Made by a program: the position numbers and the translations under genes. This document shows, piece by piece, positions 10,168-22,634 of a stretch of DNA of 64,000 bases. Position 1 is the stretch's first letter. The number at the start of each line of letters is the position of its first letter. Source of the DNA: Parastagonospora avenae f. sp. tritici 18332-5 (taxonomy: Eukaryota > Ascomycota > Dothideomycetes > Pleosporales > Phaeosphaeriaceae); NCBI GenBank assembly GCA_022559985.1, contig JAFJTR010000051.1, positions 1 through 64,000 on the forward strand, read 5' to 3'. The notes below the pieces were generated by a model that saw only the letters and a list, made by a program, of their open reading frames with translations, was not told the DNA's origin and did not search any database.

Positions 10168-11029
10168 GACGACGCGTCGACGATGAGGAATGGATACAAT
10201 GTGTTGAGACTGGGACTGGTGCTCGTACTCGTTCGCTCGTAGGAAGGATGTCGATGTGATGTGTTGGTCTGTTTGTACTGCGACCGAGGCCATTAGCTTT
10301 TTGTCGTTCTCTCGCACTCGGGAAGGAACGCTACTTCAGAGTGGCGCGACAGGAACATCCTGAGGTTATATCGACTTCTCCACTAGGAGGTGCCTTCACT
10401 TGTCGCCTCCACGTGTCAAGCGCTCATCACATACGCCAGCCAAGGCAGCAGACGTCGGAGGTGCCTACAAGGTCCACGTACTAGCATTATACGCAGCCAT
10501 ACTTGTCGGAAGCTTTGGTCGATGAAATGTGACTTTACTGCAGTTTTCAATTAGGCATAAACACACTTCCAAAAGTAGTTCGGTCCAGCGAGAACTCTGG
10601 CTCGCTCAATGGAATCGCAAGTCTCATAGCAACCGGAATTTCTCCTGACAAGCGTCACTTACTAACATAATCCATTTGCTACCTAGTGACTTCAGCAGTT
10701 TCGACTGTAGACCCTATAGTTTATACGAGAGTGAGGACATTAAAATCTCTGAGAAGTTCCTTCGACCTGAACCCAACATGGAATGACCTGTCGAAGAACG
10801 AGAAAACTGAATGTGCCTGCATGAAGCAGGCGGGTATGCGAATCGAAACCAAGGCCGACATTCATCCAAACGCCGGGTATCAATAAAAAAGGGAGCTGCC
10901 ATAGCTACTGTCCCCGTACAGTTTCTTTTGGCCACAGATCCAGTCCCGCCAGCCACGTATTAGAAAACAAAAATTATAGAGAGAGACGAGTTAGGTAGCG
11001 GTAGACTACCGTGTTGAGGGTCTAGAATT
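10168..11029. other. spacer, no gene seen
   Basis: Upstream region of the PLAC8 gene and 3' side of the RhoGAP gene. The ORFs are short and overlap in conflicting frames. No RNA gene was recognised. Confidence 0.4.
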
Positions 11030-14000
11030 TCAATCAAAAGCGGTCTCCTCACGCACCATGAGTGGATTTACTCGCGGATCCAGCCGACCATCTCCACGCG
11101 GTGTAGTACCGTTCGAGCCCTTCCGAGGTCCACCCATATTCATCAGTAGCATGCCGCTTTCCCGCCGTCTCTGTCGTTGCTCTCTGGCACTGCCAGATTG
11201 AACAGCACCATTGAGACTTCCATACCCTTCGCCTCCCTGATACGGCTGCTCGTATGATGGAGCTTCATAGCTAGGGCGCATAGGTATAAATCCAGCGTCA
11301 TATCCAGTGTTTTGGCCTTGGGACTGTTGCGGAGGTTGCGGAGGTGGATACGATGGCGCTGCATGTGGCTGAAACTGCTGGGAAGGCCGGTCGTAGTGTT
11401 GTTGGAAGGATGTCTGATTGTACGCAGGCGTAGGAAGATCAGAGAACATTTGTCTTCTAGGTGAACGGATCGCATCGTCGCCGAGATGGGAGTTGCTCCT
11501 GATTTCGTGGATGGGTGAGCTCGCTTCGTCTAGAGCTGTGCCAAAAATATCGGCAAAATCGGTCAGGAAGAAGGAAATGAGAGGCGCTGGTATGTTCAGT
11601 GTCGGCGCAAAGACAATACCGACATTTCTGACAGTCATCTTGTTCAGCCCGGCGTTGTCGACAATCTCGATCAGGAATGAGGACAAGTGACGCAGGAGCT
11701 CAAAGTTAGCTTGAGGCAGCTTGTGTACAAGTACGTTGAACGTCTGAATCTTTTTGCTGCGCTCGTCCATATCTGTAGGTCGTCAGACATTCGTCTTATA
11801 AAGATGAGTATACAACTCACCAAGAACCTTCAAAAAGTCCAGATGTAGCTCCCGAGTCAGGATCGATGACGGCAACTCACGCAGATACAGCTTCAGTAGA
11901 GAGGCCACTGCATGCACATCGTAGTATTGGCCGTCGAGGAGCCTGATGTCTCCTTCTATATTGAAGCGTTCGCGTAGGCCTTTGATAACTATGTTCGAGC
12001 CACTGAGGCGGAAAATGCCTTCTTCGTTAATAGCCTTCTTTTCCTGGAGATACTCCAAACACCTATAGACAACAGCAGGCAATGGCACGTTGACGCCAGC
12101 AGGTTGAGAATATTCCACAGCCTCCTGTAGAGGAATGCCGAAAATGCTGCGATTTGGAGGCGGTGCGCGGTATTCCGCTTGGCCTAATGCTTGACCGCTG
12201 CTGATCTGAACGGGGGCAAGATCAGAAGAGCCACCACGGCCCCTAAAGCCGAAGATGCTGCGCTTCTTATCCTTGACCGCCGTCTGTCCGGAGGATGACT
12301 TGTTGCCCCAGAACTCGGCATCCTTGATTGGCGCGCCATTGCTAGGACCAGAGATGGCTGGGTAATGGCCTGAGCTGTCTTGCGCGAACGTAGAATTCTT
12401 CGGCGATCCTCGTGCTGGCTTACTTCCCAAGGCCTCTCGAGTATGGGGCCCACGGACTGGCGCTTCGGCGGCAATGGTGTCGTCGTAACTGAGACCCTGA
12501 AGTCGATCCAGATTTGCTTGATCCGGACTATCTTTCCTTGACGAACGTGCAGACTCTTGATTGTGTTGTGTCTTCTGCAGTCGGGCAGCTGCAGGGACTG
12601 GTACTTCAATGGGCGAAGTGTCCTCGGGCCAGTCAACATGCTGTAAAAGAGCGTCAACCCACGCATCGCGCTCTTCGTCATTTTCAGCACAGAGCACGTG
12701 GCGCACAAGACTCGATGAATCCTTACGCTTCGGCTCAAGTATGAGGAAAGCGTGTCGGTACTGATTATCTTCGGCGTCGTCCTTTCTCTGGGGCGACTGG
12801 TTCGACTGTTGCTGTGACTGCTTGCCGATTTGAGCATTCTGTAGTTTTATGGTACCCAAATGAGCGCCTCCCTCGAGTTCGTAATATCTGAACTCTGGTC
12901 CATCCAACACAAAGAAGCGAGCTTTCCAGCCACCAAAGTTCTTACCGCGCTTCGTCAGGTAGCCTTCTTTCCTCTGCCGAGTCTTGGGCGCTGCCTCCAC
13001 TGGGGCGAGGGTGGGTTCTGGGTTTAGTCTGTCTCCAGCCTGAGCGCCAATGACATCAGCCGAAATATAATCGCAGACAATTAAAGCAGCGTCCTCGCTC
13101 ATAGGGGTCTCGAGAATCGTGTCAAAGTAGTCATTGAGGGCAATCCTGCGAGCATCGATCCTAGCTGGAGCGTGTCCACCAAACAAAGCTCTCTCGGGTA
13201 CCTTGGCATGCAGATCGCATAACGCTCTCAGCTGGGAGTCTAGGACTGGCAGTGTTGCAGTGGTCTTCTCTACTCGCCAAAGTTGCTTGTTGTTCGAACG
13301 AGAATATACGGCAAGGATGAAGACCGGATCTTCTTCTTGCGGTCTAGGTGCCAGAAAACTGAGTCGCGATGGACGGAGCCGAGAGGAGAAAACTTTGACT
13401 TCGATGGATGGCAAAGCATTCGGAGGAAGAAGTAGACCGGGATACTGATCGGAGACGAGGCCTTTGTACACGTGCTCCGCGTCTGGAACTTCATTAAGGG
13501 TCGGGCTGCTCGAGCTAGAGTCGGGGCTGGGCTGCGCACCGGGAACAGCTAGCAGGGAGGAGGCATTGACACTGTTTGGCTGAGCTGCTGGCGGAGATTG
13601 ATATGATTGAGGCGTGTTTGGTGGAAGTGGTCCGAGTTGCTGCAGGTTTCGCGTGGCTGGATGAACTATTGCACTGGGCGACATGGGCGGAGATGCTACT
13701 GACTGTTTAGGGTGTCTGGGCAGCGGTGATCCGAGAGGTCTGTCGGTGGGCCGAGGACTTGATGGAAGGCCGGGACTCATCAGCGGCGATCCTAAAGAGC
13801 CGACGCTCCGGTTAGCCATCATGGAGCTGTCCGAATTGGTGGGGCTGAGCAAAGCGTTCAGTGAACTTGGTGGAGGGTGCCGCGGAGAGAGTGGAAGCCC
13901 AGCTACAAGTGGGTTGAACTGGCGAGGAGAGAGGGGCGGTGCAGCAGATTGCGCCTGGGTCGAATCTCCAGCTTCTGCAGCGCTGGGCGTCTGCTTGCCC

Positions 14001-15694
14001 TTGCTTTCACTCTTTTTCTTCTTGGACCTGCTCCGGGCTTGTTCGTCCTTCACAGCCATGGCTTCCCTGACCCGGTCATCGTCTTCGCGTGTCTTCCTCC
14101 GACCCCGCTGTTCGACAATGGGGATCTCGTCGGCTTCGAGTGTATCGTTGTAGTCCGAGTCGTCAACATCGTCGCGGGTGGCCTGGTGGAGGTGGGCGCT
14201 GGTTGTAATGGGCTTGGAGAGATTCAGTGGAGCTGGAGGGGCCTTCCGTAGCGGCTGTGTGGTCTTGCGTTGAGGGGACTCGAAGCCGTTTCCGCCAATC
14301 ACTGGGGTTGCTTGCGTGACTGAAAGCTCGGGAGGATGCAGTCGCGGGTCGGAGGGCGGAGGGGTGGTCGTTGGTGGCGGCGTTTCAGGCTTCGAAGGCT
14401 GCTGCGGGGGCTGGGGGTAGGGAGGCTCGTTGTGCAGGAGCGTGTTCAGACCAAGCCCCTTGCTGCCCACGTGGAGGGGCTGCACTGAGTAGTCGGTGGG
14501 GGAATTAGTGCTCGAGACAGGGTTCGAGGCGGTCTGGGGCTCCGAGTGCGAGGGGGATTGTGCTAGTTGGGAGTCGGGAATCAGCTGAGGTGCTGGATGC
14601 TGCTGGGTTAGAGGCGACGTCTTGTGCTCGGTGTGTTTAGGGGGTTCCTCGGGCCTGTCGCTGAGGGCGGGCGACTGGCTGTCTTCGCGCTCGACGGTCG
14701 AGGCAAGGGTGTCGGAGCGCTGCAGTGCGCCGGGCACTGGGGGCGCCTGGTCGTTGAGCTCTCTCAGCTTCCGACGGTAGCGGTCCTTGTCCTTGAGCGC
14801 GCGCTCGAGGTCCTTCTGCAGGCCGATGACCATGGACCGCTGCTTCTCAACGAGCCGCCAGAGCTGGGCGTTGTGGTTTGCGGTGCTCTGCTTGTCCTTC
14901 CACATAGCCGTCAGGGCGGCCTCGGGAGAGCCTGCCGCGGCGATGAGGGCGGGCATGTCTGGCGGGTTTGCGAGGCTGGTGTCTTGTGAAGGGCGGTAGG
15001 CATGGCCAACGGGGACGCGCTGCGAGGCGCCCGAGGACATGGACGAGGCGGCCGAGTCCATTGACGGGCTGCGGATGGGCGCTGTAGGTCTCGTCTCAGG
15101 GCGGTTGGGACGCGACGGCGGGGGCATGGCGGCGGGCGAGGCGGGAGGGGAGAGGCCCGCGGACGACGACAACGTGGGCGACGAGGCGTGACGGAGCTGG
15201 GCATGCCCAGCGGGGCGCCGTGCTGTGGTTGTGGTGGTTGTGGTGGTGATGGTGGTGGAGGGAGTGGTGGCAGGAAAAATAGCAGGTGTAGGAATGTTCG
15301 CAGGCGCAGATGGGGGGTGCTGGTCGTGCTGCTGCTGGTTGTGCAGCTCTTCCTCGGCCAGCAGCTGGTCGAGCTTCTCGCGCGGCGATCGTGGTTGTTC
15401 GTGATAGGGCGTGGCAATACTGTTGCTGGCGACCAAAGGGCTCGGTGCGGGCTTGCGACGGCCTGCCAGTGCGCGACGGTGCTGCTCTGCGCTGGTGGCC
15501 GGCACGTTCTGCGAGCGCGTCGAGTCGCGGGGCGGGTGGATGCTCGCCGCAAGGGACGGTGAAGGTGCTGGGTAGGCGGGAGGAGGCCAAGTCGTCGACA
15601 ACGATGGCTGCATGGCAGCATCAGCTCCAGCATCAGCGTCTGCCCTCATGCCGGCTCGATCGAGACTAGCCCCGGTTGTGGGTGCTGGGTGCAT
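11030..15694 (-). CDS. BEM3: Bem3-type RhoGAP with PX and PH domains
   Basis: Exon 1 is 11821-15694, the intron 11773-11820 (GTGAGT...CTACAG) and exon 2 11030-11772, giving 1538 aa. After a long Pro/Ser-rich N-terminus there is a coiled coil (LWRLVEKQRSMVIGLQKDLE), more disordered sequence, then a PX-like domain (DQYPGLLLPPNALPSIEVKV onward), a PH domain (EGYLTKRGKNFGGWKARFFV...ERDAWVDALLQHV) and a RhoGAP domain. The arginine finger is in GIFRLSGS and the helix NKMTVRNVGIVFAPTL lies in exon 2; the intron splits the GAP domain. Yeast Bem3 turns off Cdc42 at polarity sites and binds phosphoinositides through PX-PH; the same role is likely here in hyphal growth. The C-terminus is Pro/Gln-rich. 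The architecture makes the call secure. Confidence 0.92.
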
Positions 15695-17534
15695 GTCCGA
15701 TGGGGATGGGCCAGCCCGTATGTGGTATGCCTAGGTACAGACGGCTATGCGACCAGCGACGCGATGGGGATCAGCTGTGTTTCGCAACCTCTTGCGTCTC
15801 TGGGCTGCGCGCGCAGGACTCGAATTTCGTCTGCCGCCGTCTTGTCAGCGCAGCGCTCGCTTCGGCCCTAGCACGCCGTCGAGCCTCGAGGCAGACTACC
15901 GGTACGTAGAAATTTGTCCACGTTCCACACCAAGAAGGTCATGTGCGAACAGCCGTGTGGGCGGTGCCATTCGCTGCTCTACGCGCCTAGCTTTCGGGCC
16001 CTGTGAAGAGCGGCCAACTAGCATGGGCAATGTTTAATTCAACGCCCCCTCATGGGCCATTCCTCACGCGGACGGCCTAGCCGAACTGTTCCTGCGTCCT
16101 GCAGCGCTTTGTCCCCATGATCGCCTCCAAAATGCCCGCACCCAGACGCCCCAGAAGCTGAAACCGTGTGGGCGCCCGTCTCGTCGCGGTCGGTGTCAAA
16201 GGGCCTCTTCAGCCGGCCCATTGGACCACGCCTAAGCCCTGCTAGCCGTCATCACCCTCTGCTTCCACACAGTCGTGCACACGAAGCCGCCCCGTTAGTC
16301 TCTGGCCATGCTCGAGGCGTGTGGCATTGACTTTGCCCACTGCTCTACGCCAATTGGCTTGGACGCTGCCAAGGTGTATTTCGAGTATGGCGTATGATAT
16401 CGCAGGCGAAGCTTTTCTGCAGCCCCAAATGAACGCCGCCCCACACTACGCGTCGATCCAGCCGCTCTGAGTCGATACCCCAGGCTGAACTGTGGACCTG
16501 TGCGGCGCCCAAGCGGTCCTGCATCTGCCTCCGTACTTGCTACTTCACCACTGATGTGTCATGGGTGCATGGCAATCTGCAAACATCCTTCGGCCCTGCA
16601 CCGCGCAATCGTACGACTTTGCGAATCTGCGAGCTTTTTGAAACTCTTTACTGCCCACGCGAAGGCGGAATGCAGGGAGCCGCCGTCGATCACACACTAG
16701 TGTCCAACGGTCGGCGGAGCTGCACCTCTTAGGCAACGAGTCTCCTGATCGAACACTTCTCCCGTCATGGATCAGGGAGACGACATGTTCACATGGAAAG
16801 AAACAATCCTATTTGCTGCTCTTCGTTGTACTACAATTCAGCTTGCAGTCGAGATGAAATGCTGTTGAGTGTCACCACCACGCACAGCGAGCCTGAGGCT
16901 GATGAAGCTGCAAGTACGCCTGCATACTGCACGCATTTGGAAGTGATTCTCCCGGCAGCTTGTATCGACCATAGAGCCATAGACTAAGCTTGCCCAGAGA
17001 TATCTCCATCCAGCTCTGCCGGGTATATGATTGCAAATCCAGAGACGAAGGCCGATATGCCACCTATTCGTGATCGCGATCCTCCCATCGTCGTGTGCCC
17101 CGAAGTGTCTCCCGCCATTGAATATCAATCAGGCCATACGACCGCATTCACCCTGGCCACACCTTTCGGCTCCAGTTGATTTCAGTTTCATTTACGTTGC
17201 GAGCGACAACATCACTAGCAAATACTTCTACAAGACGATTGTCCGATATACGATGTACGCGTGGGAGCATGTAGGGTGAATCTAGAAACCACACGATATG
17301 AACAATGCGCCATACATGAAAGAATATCATGAAACAAAGTCTAAATTCTTTGTTCATGCTGCATTGACATCGCGCTTGACGGTCTTCCGGGGCTAGAGGA
17401 TGTAAGCGCCACTTCTATGACACCTTCAGAGGCTCCCGCTGCTATCGTGGCAATGACATGTGCTGAGTCTTGTAACGCCATCCCATGCATACTCGTGCCT
17501 GTACAATATGATACATGGAAAACTGGCCTCTCGT
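15695..17534. other. 1.8-kb spacer, no gene seen
   Basis: Upstream region of the RhoGAP gene and 3' flank of the uS13m gene. Only short, mutually overlapping ORFs without domain-like sequence. Confidence 0.45.
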
Positions 17535-18057
17535 CTACAACTGTACCCGTCCTTGGCCTCCTCGTTCTACCTTGTTTAATTTTCGTGCAGTCGTGATCTG
17601 GCAGGGTCAGCATGGATGCATAGCGACCGAGAACGAACATCGGTACCTGTGTTCTTGTTCTCTGCCCCCGGACAGGCAGGCCCATTGCATGCCGTCGTCC
17701 ACGATATGTGCCCATGTCCTTCAACCGCCGTATGTTTTCCTGCACTTCTCTACGCAGGTCGTTCTCAATCTTCATGTTTGAAAGCTCGGCAGTAAGTTCC
17801 AGGACGGTCGTGTTCTTCAGGCTGCCGACCTTGGCCCATGGATGGATGTGAAACTTGGCCATCAGACCTTGCGAGACCTTTGGACCAATGCCGAAGAAGC
17901 TTTCGAGGGAGCGCTGGGCACGTTAGGTTGGGCGTCATAATCGCGTGTCGCGGAGGCAAGTTACCTTGACGAGCGTCGCCTCGGTAAAGTTGAAGCCGTT
18001 CAGAAACACCTGCAATGGTCAGCGATAGTCTTTAGCCTCCACTTCAATACATACCAT
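17535..18057 (-). CDS. SWS2: mitochondrial small-subunit ribosomal protein uS13m
   Basis: Exons: 18055-18057 (the ATG alone), 17965-18009, 17647-17913 and 17535-17597. Introns of 45, 51, 49 nt all have GT-AG ends and CTGAC or CTAAC branch points. The product is 125 aa. Exon 2 starts VFLNGFNFTEATLVK, exon 3 contains SLESFFGIGPKVSQGL and the uS13 hallmark TYRGRRHAMGLPVRGQRTRT, and the last exon ends ITTARKLNKVERGG. uS13 sits in the head of the mitoribosomal small subunit and contacts tRNA. The length fits fungal mitochondrial S13. It shares a 234-bp divergent promoter with the cyclophilin gene. Confidence 0.93.
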
Positions 18058-18291
18058 TGTGCTGCAGTCTCGGAGAGCCCAATTGCTGGTGGCTGATAGA
18101 GTTGGTCTACTACAGCGTTGCGGCGGGCGCGAAACCTCCGGCGGTTTTTCCGACCCGCGTGCGGCTAGTGCGACGTTACGGAGCTCAAGAAACACCACGT
18201 TTCATTAGAGCTTCCACCGACTCCAGGGGCACAGCTGCACCTTAAAACCCCACCACTCCCCCGATTGACGCCTCCGCTTCGACCGATCATC
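18058..18291. promoter_or_regulatory. 234-bp bidirectional promoter (uS13m / cyclophilin)
   Basis: The start codons of the two divergent genes are only 234 bp apart, so both promoters and 5' UTRs lie in this stretch. No canonical TATA box is clear in either direction. CT-rich tracts flank the cyclophilin start. Confidence 0.7.
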
Positions 18292-19542
18292 ATGGCTTCC
18301 ATTCAGAGATTCGTCATCTCCTTCCTCCTGATCCTCTCGGTCACTTTCGTGTTCTTTGCACAGACCTCCGAGGCGACAAAGGGACCCAAGATTACCCACA
18401 AAGTGCGTGCCATGGACCATGTTCGTTGTGGAGTGTTACTGATGTACCGTTAAGGTCTACTTCGACATCACCCACGGCGATGAAGAGCTTGGACGCATTG
18501 TAATTGGCCTCTACGGCAAGACAGTCCCCAAGACTGCCGAAAACTTCCGGTACGACCACCCTTTCGCCTATATCAGCACAATGTAGAGTTGGAAGAAAGC
18601 ACTCGTCCGGATGCTAAACCAGTGTCTACCATTGTGGCTTCAACAATAACTGACATTATTGTAGCGCTCTAGCAACTGGAGAGAAGGGCTTCGGCTACGA
18701 AGGCTCTACTTTCCACCGCGTCATCAATCAGTTCATGATTCAAGGAGGTGACTTTACTCGTGGTGGTAAGTTCCTATTGCTATCTACAGTCGAAACACGC
18801 TGACGTCCTTCGCAGACGGTACTGGCGGCAAATCTATCTACGGCGCGAAGTTCCCCGACGAGAACTTCAAGCTCAAGCACACTCGCAAGGGTCTTCTCAG
18901 CATGGCCAACTCAGGCAAAGACACGTACGTTTAGACTACAGTCCTCTGAGCGCCTCATCTAACACATTGCAGCAATGGATCCCAGTTTTTCATCACTACA
19001 GTCGTCACGAGCTGGCTCGATGGCCGCCACGTTGTCTTTGGCGAGGTTATCGAGGGCTACGATGTCGTCGACAAGATTGAAAACGTGCCCAAGGGCTCGG
19101 GCGACAAGCCGGTCAAGACGGTCAAAATCGCCAAGAGCGGGGAGCTCGAGGTGCCCGAGGAAGGTATACACGCCGAACTCTAAGCCAGTGCGGAATCACG
19201 CTGGCTTGCAAGGTTGGAGAGCTGCTGATAGTTTCTTTTTCTCAAGATACATATGGTGTTGCGGAGCCTGTAAGTGCAGATGAGAATCTCGACATCACTG
19301 CACCCAAGCCAAAAGCGAGCGGCGTCGTGGACGTTGCTTCGCCCCCTGCCGCTAAGGGGGAGAAGCCCAAGACCCAGGTTCCGATATCAACATCAGCTGT
19401 GGAGGGTCTATCGACTGCGCAGAAACTCTTCTTCGTCGGAGCAATCGTTGGAGTATGTGCGATATTCTTGCGATCGCGCGGGGGGAAGACCAGCGCCGGT
19501 GCGGACAAATTCAAGGACTTCAAGGACCGAAACATGGCTTAG
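18292..19542 (+). CDS. ER-targeted cyclophilin (PPIase), two possible C-termini
   Basis: Exons: 18292-18402, 18455-18549, 18665-18765, 18816-18924, 18973-19163 and 19247-19542, giving 300 aa. An N-terminal signal peptide (FVISFLLILSVTFVFF) leads to the cyclophilin fold: VYFDITHGDEELGRIVIGLY, then FHRVINQFMIQGGDF with the catalytic Arg, then SQFFITTVVTSWLDGRHVVF with the cyclosporin-contacting Trp. It catalyses prolyl cis-trans isomerisation in secretory protein folding. If the last intron (19164-19246, branch CTGAT) is retained, translation stops at 19183 and gives 208 aa ending IHAEL, like an HxEL ER-retrieval signal. If it is spliced, a linker and a TM segment (KLFFVGAIVGVCAIFL) follow, ending in a basic tail. 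Both forms are open and well formed. Confidence 0.93.
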
Positions 19543-20421
19543 ATATGAGAATACGATCATGAGTGCGTTATCCATGTTTTTAAGATTGGCGTGATGCGGT
19601 TGAATTGTTCTATCTGAAAACCTGCGGTCCCAGCATGATGCATGACTCAAGCCGCTATCGCGCGAGCATACTACCGGTACATGTTCTGACATATGATCGA
19701 AAGCGCCCTGGGTGCAACAGTAGGCGATCCGTCCAACAGCCTGGAGCTATACACAGAGCCTTTTCGTCGCGGTCGAAGCCTAGCGACACTGTATAGTCAG
19801 GCACCTTGGTAAATTTGCATCGCAAGTGATAACATGGAGTATGCGGAGGTGCTCGAAGACGCTGCCACAACAGGCTGCAGAGCGCTGACAACAGGTTATC
19901 ACACGGCGTCCTGTGCAGAGAGCAACAAACGGGGCCAGTTAGCAGCAAGCGACAGCCGTCGACGTTCATGTTCACCGCCCATGTTCACCGCGATTCGCCA
20001 CCGTAGTGAGAGAACCACGCTAGTACCTGTTTGCGGCTAGCTCGCGCGTCAATCCATTTTTTGCACGGGCAATTTCTTTAACTGCTGTCCCTCCTCTCTC
20101 CCGCAACACCCATCAAACCCTTATCTAGTGTGTATTGCACAACTCTACAGCCACAGTATCTGTGAAGTCCACTCCTTCTTGGTCTTCACTCTTCTTCCCT
20201 TTCTCGTTTACAGGTCAGAGGCGTTTGCTCCTTTCCTGTCCCAACGAGTCTCAGGCGCGTTTCTGCCTGCTCTTTCGAGTTTCGTCAATTAGACTTGTCT
20301 TCTTTCGCCTGTCGCTCACAGCTGAACCAGCTGAGACACAGACATCGTAATATTCGATTCTACGAGACTTCTCAATCCACTATCGCAACACTCTTCACAG
20401 CCTTGCGGCAACACCACCACC
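19543..20421. other. spacer with DED1 upstream region
   Basis: No gene seen. 20040-20300 is CT-rich on the coding strand, typical of the promoter and 5' UTR of a highly expressed gene. The DED1 start at 20422 follows the context CACCACCACCATGG. Confidence 0.5.
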
Positions 20422-22634
20422 ATGGCTGAACAACTCGACATGGGTCGGCTGAACCTGAATGACTCTCAGCACGCCCCTCAGAACGGCTTCAACGGCGAGC
20501 GCTCTGCCTACATCCCCCCGCACCTGCGCGGACGTCCCCAAGGTGGCCCTCCCCCGATGAACGCGCCCCCTCCCATGATGAATGGCGGAGGAGGTGCTGG
20601 TGGCAGCGCCTGGGGTCCAGCTCCCGGTGGTCCCGGTCCAGCTCCTCCGTAAGTGAATTCTCCTCTTCTTACCTGACCGTGTGCTAACGATGAACAGTGC
20701 CCGCTTCGACGGTCCTCCTCCAGGTCAGATGAACGGCGGCGGCAACTGGGCTAACGCCAACGCCCAAGCTTTCACACCCCGTGGACGCGACGGTCCTCAG
20801 GGCGGTGGTGGCTGGGGCGGCGCTGCCCCCGGAAAGTTCGACCCCTCAGCATACGGAAAGCCTGGTGGCGGCGGAGGAGGTTCTGCCCGTGGCTCAGGCG
20901 ACGGACAGTGGAAAGAGGGCAAGCACGTTCCTGGCCCCTCAAACCCACGTGTTGAGCGTGAGCTCTTTGGCGTGCCCAACGACCCCTCCAAGCAGCAGAC
21001 TGGTATCAATTTCGAGAAGTACGACGATATTCCCGTGGAGGCCTCCGGCCAGGGTGTTCCGGAGCCAGTCACTCGCTTCACCAACCCGCCCCTTGACGAC
21101 CACCTGCTGAGCAACATCGAGCTCTCCGGCTACAAGGTCCCCACCCCCGTGCAGAAGTACTCGATTCCTATCGTCATGGGTGGTCGTGATCTGATGGCCT
21201 GTGCGCAGACTGGTTCCGGAAAGACTGGTGGTTTCCTCTTTCCCATCCTGGCTCAGGCTTTCCAGAATGGACCTAGTCCCCCTCCTACCGCACAGGCTGG
21301 CGGATATGGACGTCAACGCAAGGCTTACCCAACCTCATTGATCCTGGCCCCCACTCGCGAGCTGGTCTCCCAGATTTTCGACGAGGCACGCAAGTTTGCC
21401 TACCGATCTTGGGTCCGACCCTGCGTCGTATACGGTGGTGCCGACATTGGCTCGCAGCTTCGCCAGATCGAGCGTGGCTGTGATCTTCTCGTCGCCACTC
21501 CTGGTCGTCTTGTTGACCTGATTGAGCGCGGCCGCATTTCTCTTGCGAGCATCAAGTACCTCGTTCTCGATGAGGCTGACCGTATGCTGGATATGGGTTT
21601 CGAGCCTCAGATCCGCCGCATTGTCGAGGGCGAGGACATGCCTCCTACCGCCGGCCGCCAGACGCTCATGTTTTCAGCTACTTTCCCCCGCGATATTCAG
21701 ATGCTGGCACGTGACTTTTTGAAGGAGTATATCTTCCTTTCGGTCGGCCGTGTTGGTTCCACATCTGAGAACATCACCCAGAAGATTGAGTATGTGGAGG
21801 ATGCTGACAAGCGCTCCGTACTGCTCGATATTCTACACACCCATGGCGCCGGTCTATCCCTGATCTTCGTCGAGACCAAGCGCATGGCGGACTCCCTCTC
21901 CGACTTCCTCATCAACCAGGGCTTCCCTGCAACTTCTATTCACGGTGACCGCACTCAGCGCGAGCGCGAGAAGGCTTTAGAGATGTTCCGATCCGGTCGC
22001 TGTCCCATTCTGGTGGCCACCGCTGTCGCCGCTCGGTACGTTCACATATCCTGGATAACTTCAACCTTTTGAACTGCTATGAACGCATGCTAATCGATAA
22101 CCCTGCAGTGGACTGGATATCCCAAATGTCACTCACGTCGTCAATTATGACCTACCTACCGACATCGATGACTACGTGCACCGCATCGGTCGTACTGGTC
22201 GTGCCGGAAACACTGGTATTGCGACCGCTTTCTTCAACCGTGGTAACCGCGGTGTTGTTAGGGACCTCCTTGATCTGCTGAAGGAGGCCAACCAGGAAGT
22301 GCCCAGCTTCCTCGAGAGCATTGCTCGTGAAGGCTCTGGATTTGGTGGTGGTGGCGGCCGAGGTGGTCGTGGTGGAGGCCGTGGTCGAGGCAATGCAGCA
22401 ACCCGCGATGTCCGTCGTATGGGTGGTGGAGGAGGCGGCGCCGGCTTCGGAGGAGGCTGGGGCGGCGCACCTCAAGGTGGCTATGGAGGCGGTTACGGCG
22501 GTGCTCCTGCCGGTGGTTATGCACCCCCCTCCGGTGGAGCCTACGGTGGTGGTGGTGGTGGTGGTGGCGGCGGAGGTGGTTATGGCGGAGGCTATGGCAA
22601 CCCATCCGGCCCCGGCGGCAACTCTTGGTGGTAG
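20422..22634 (+). CDS. DED1: DEAD-box translation initiation helicase Ded1
   Basis: Exons: 20422-20648, 20698-22035 and 22109-22634, giving 696 aa. Introns are 49 and 73 nt with GCTAAC and GCTAAT branches. The Gly/Pro-rich N-terminus contains YIPPHLRG, the eIF4E-binding-like motif conserved in Ded1/DDX3. Helicase motifs in order: Q motif (PTPVQKYSIPIV), AQTGSGKT, PTRELVSQ, TPGRLVD, DEADRMLDMG, SAT, then HRIGRTGRAG in the last exon. The C-terminus is an RGG/Gly-Gly-Tyr low-complexity tail. Ded1 unwinds 5' UTRs for ribosome scanning and forms stress condensates through such tails. The second intron interrupts the ARGLD motif between the two halves of the Arg codon. Confidence 0.96.
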
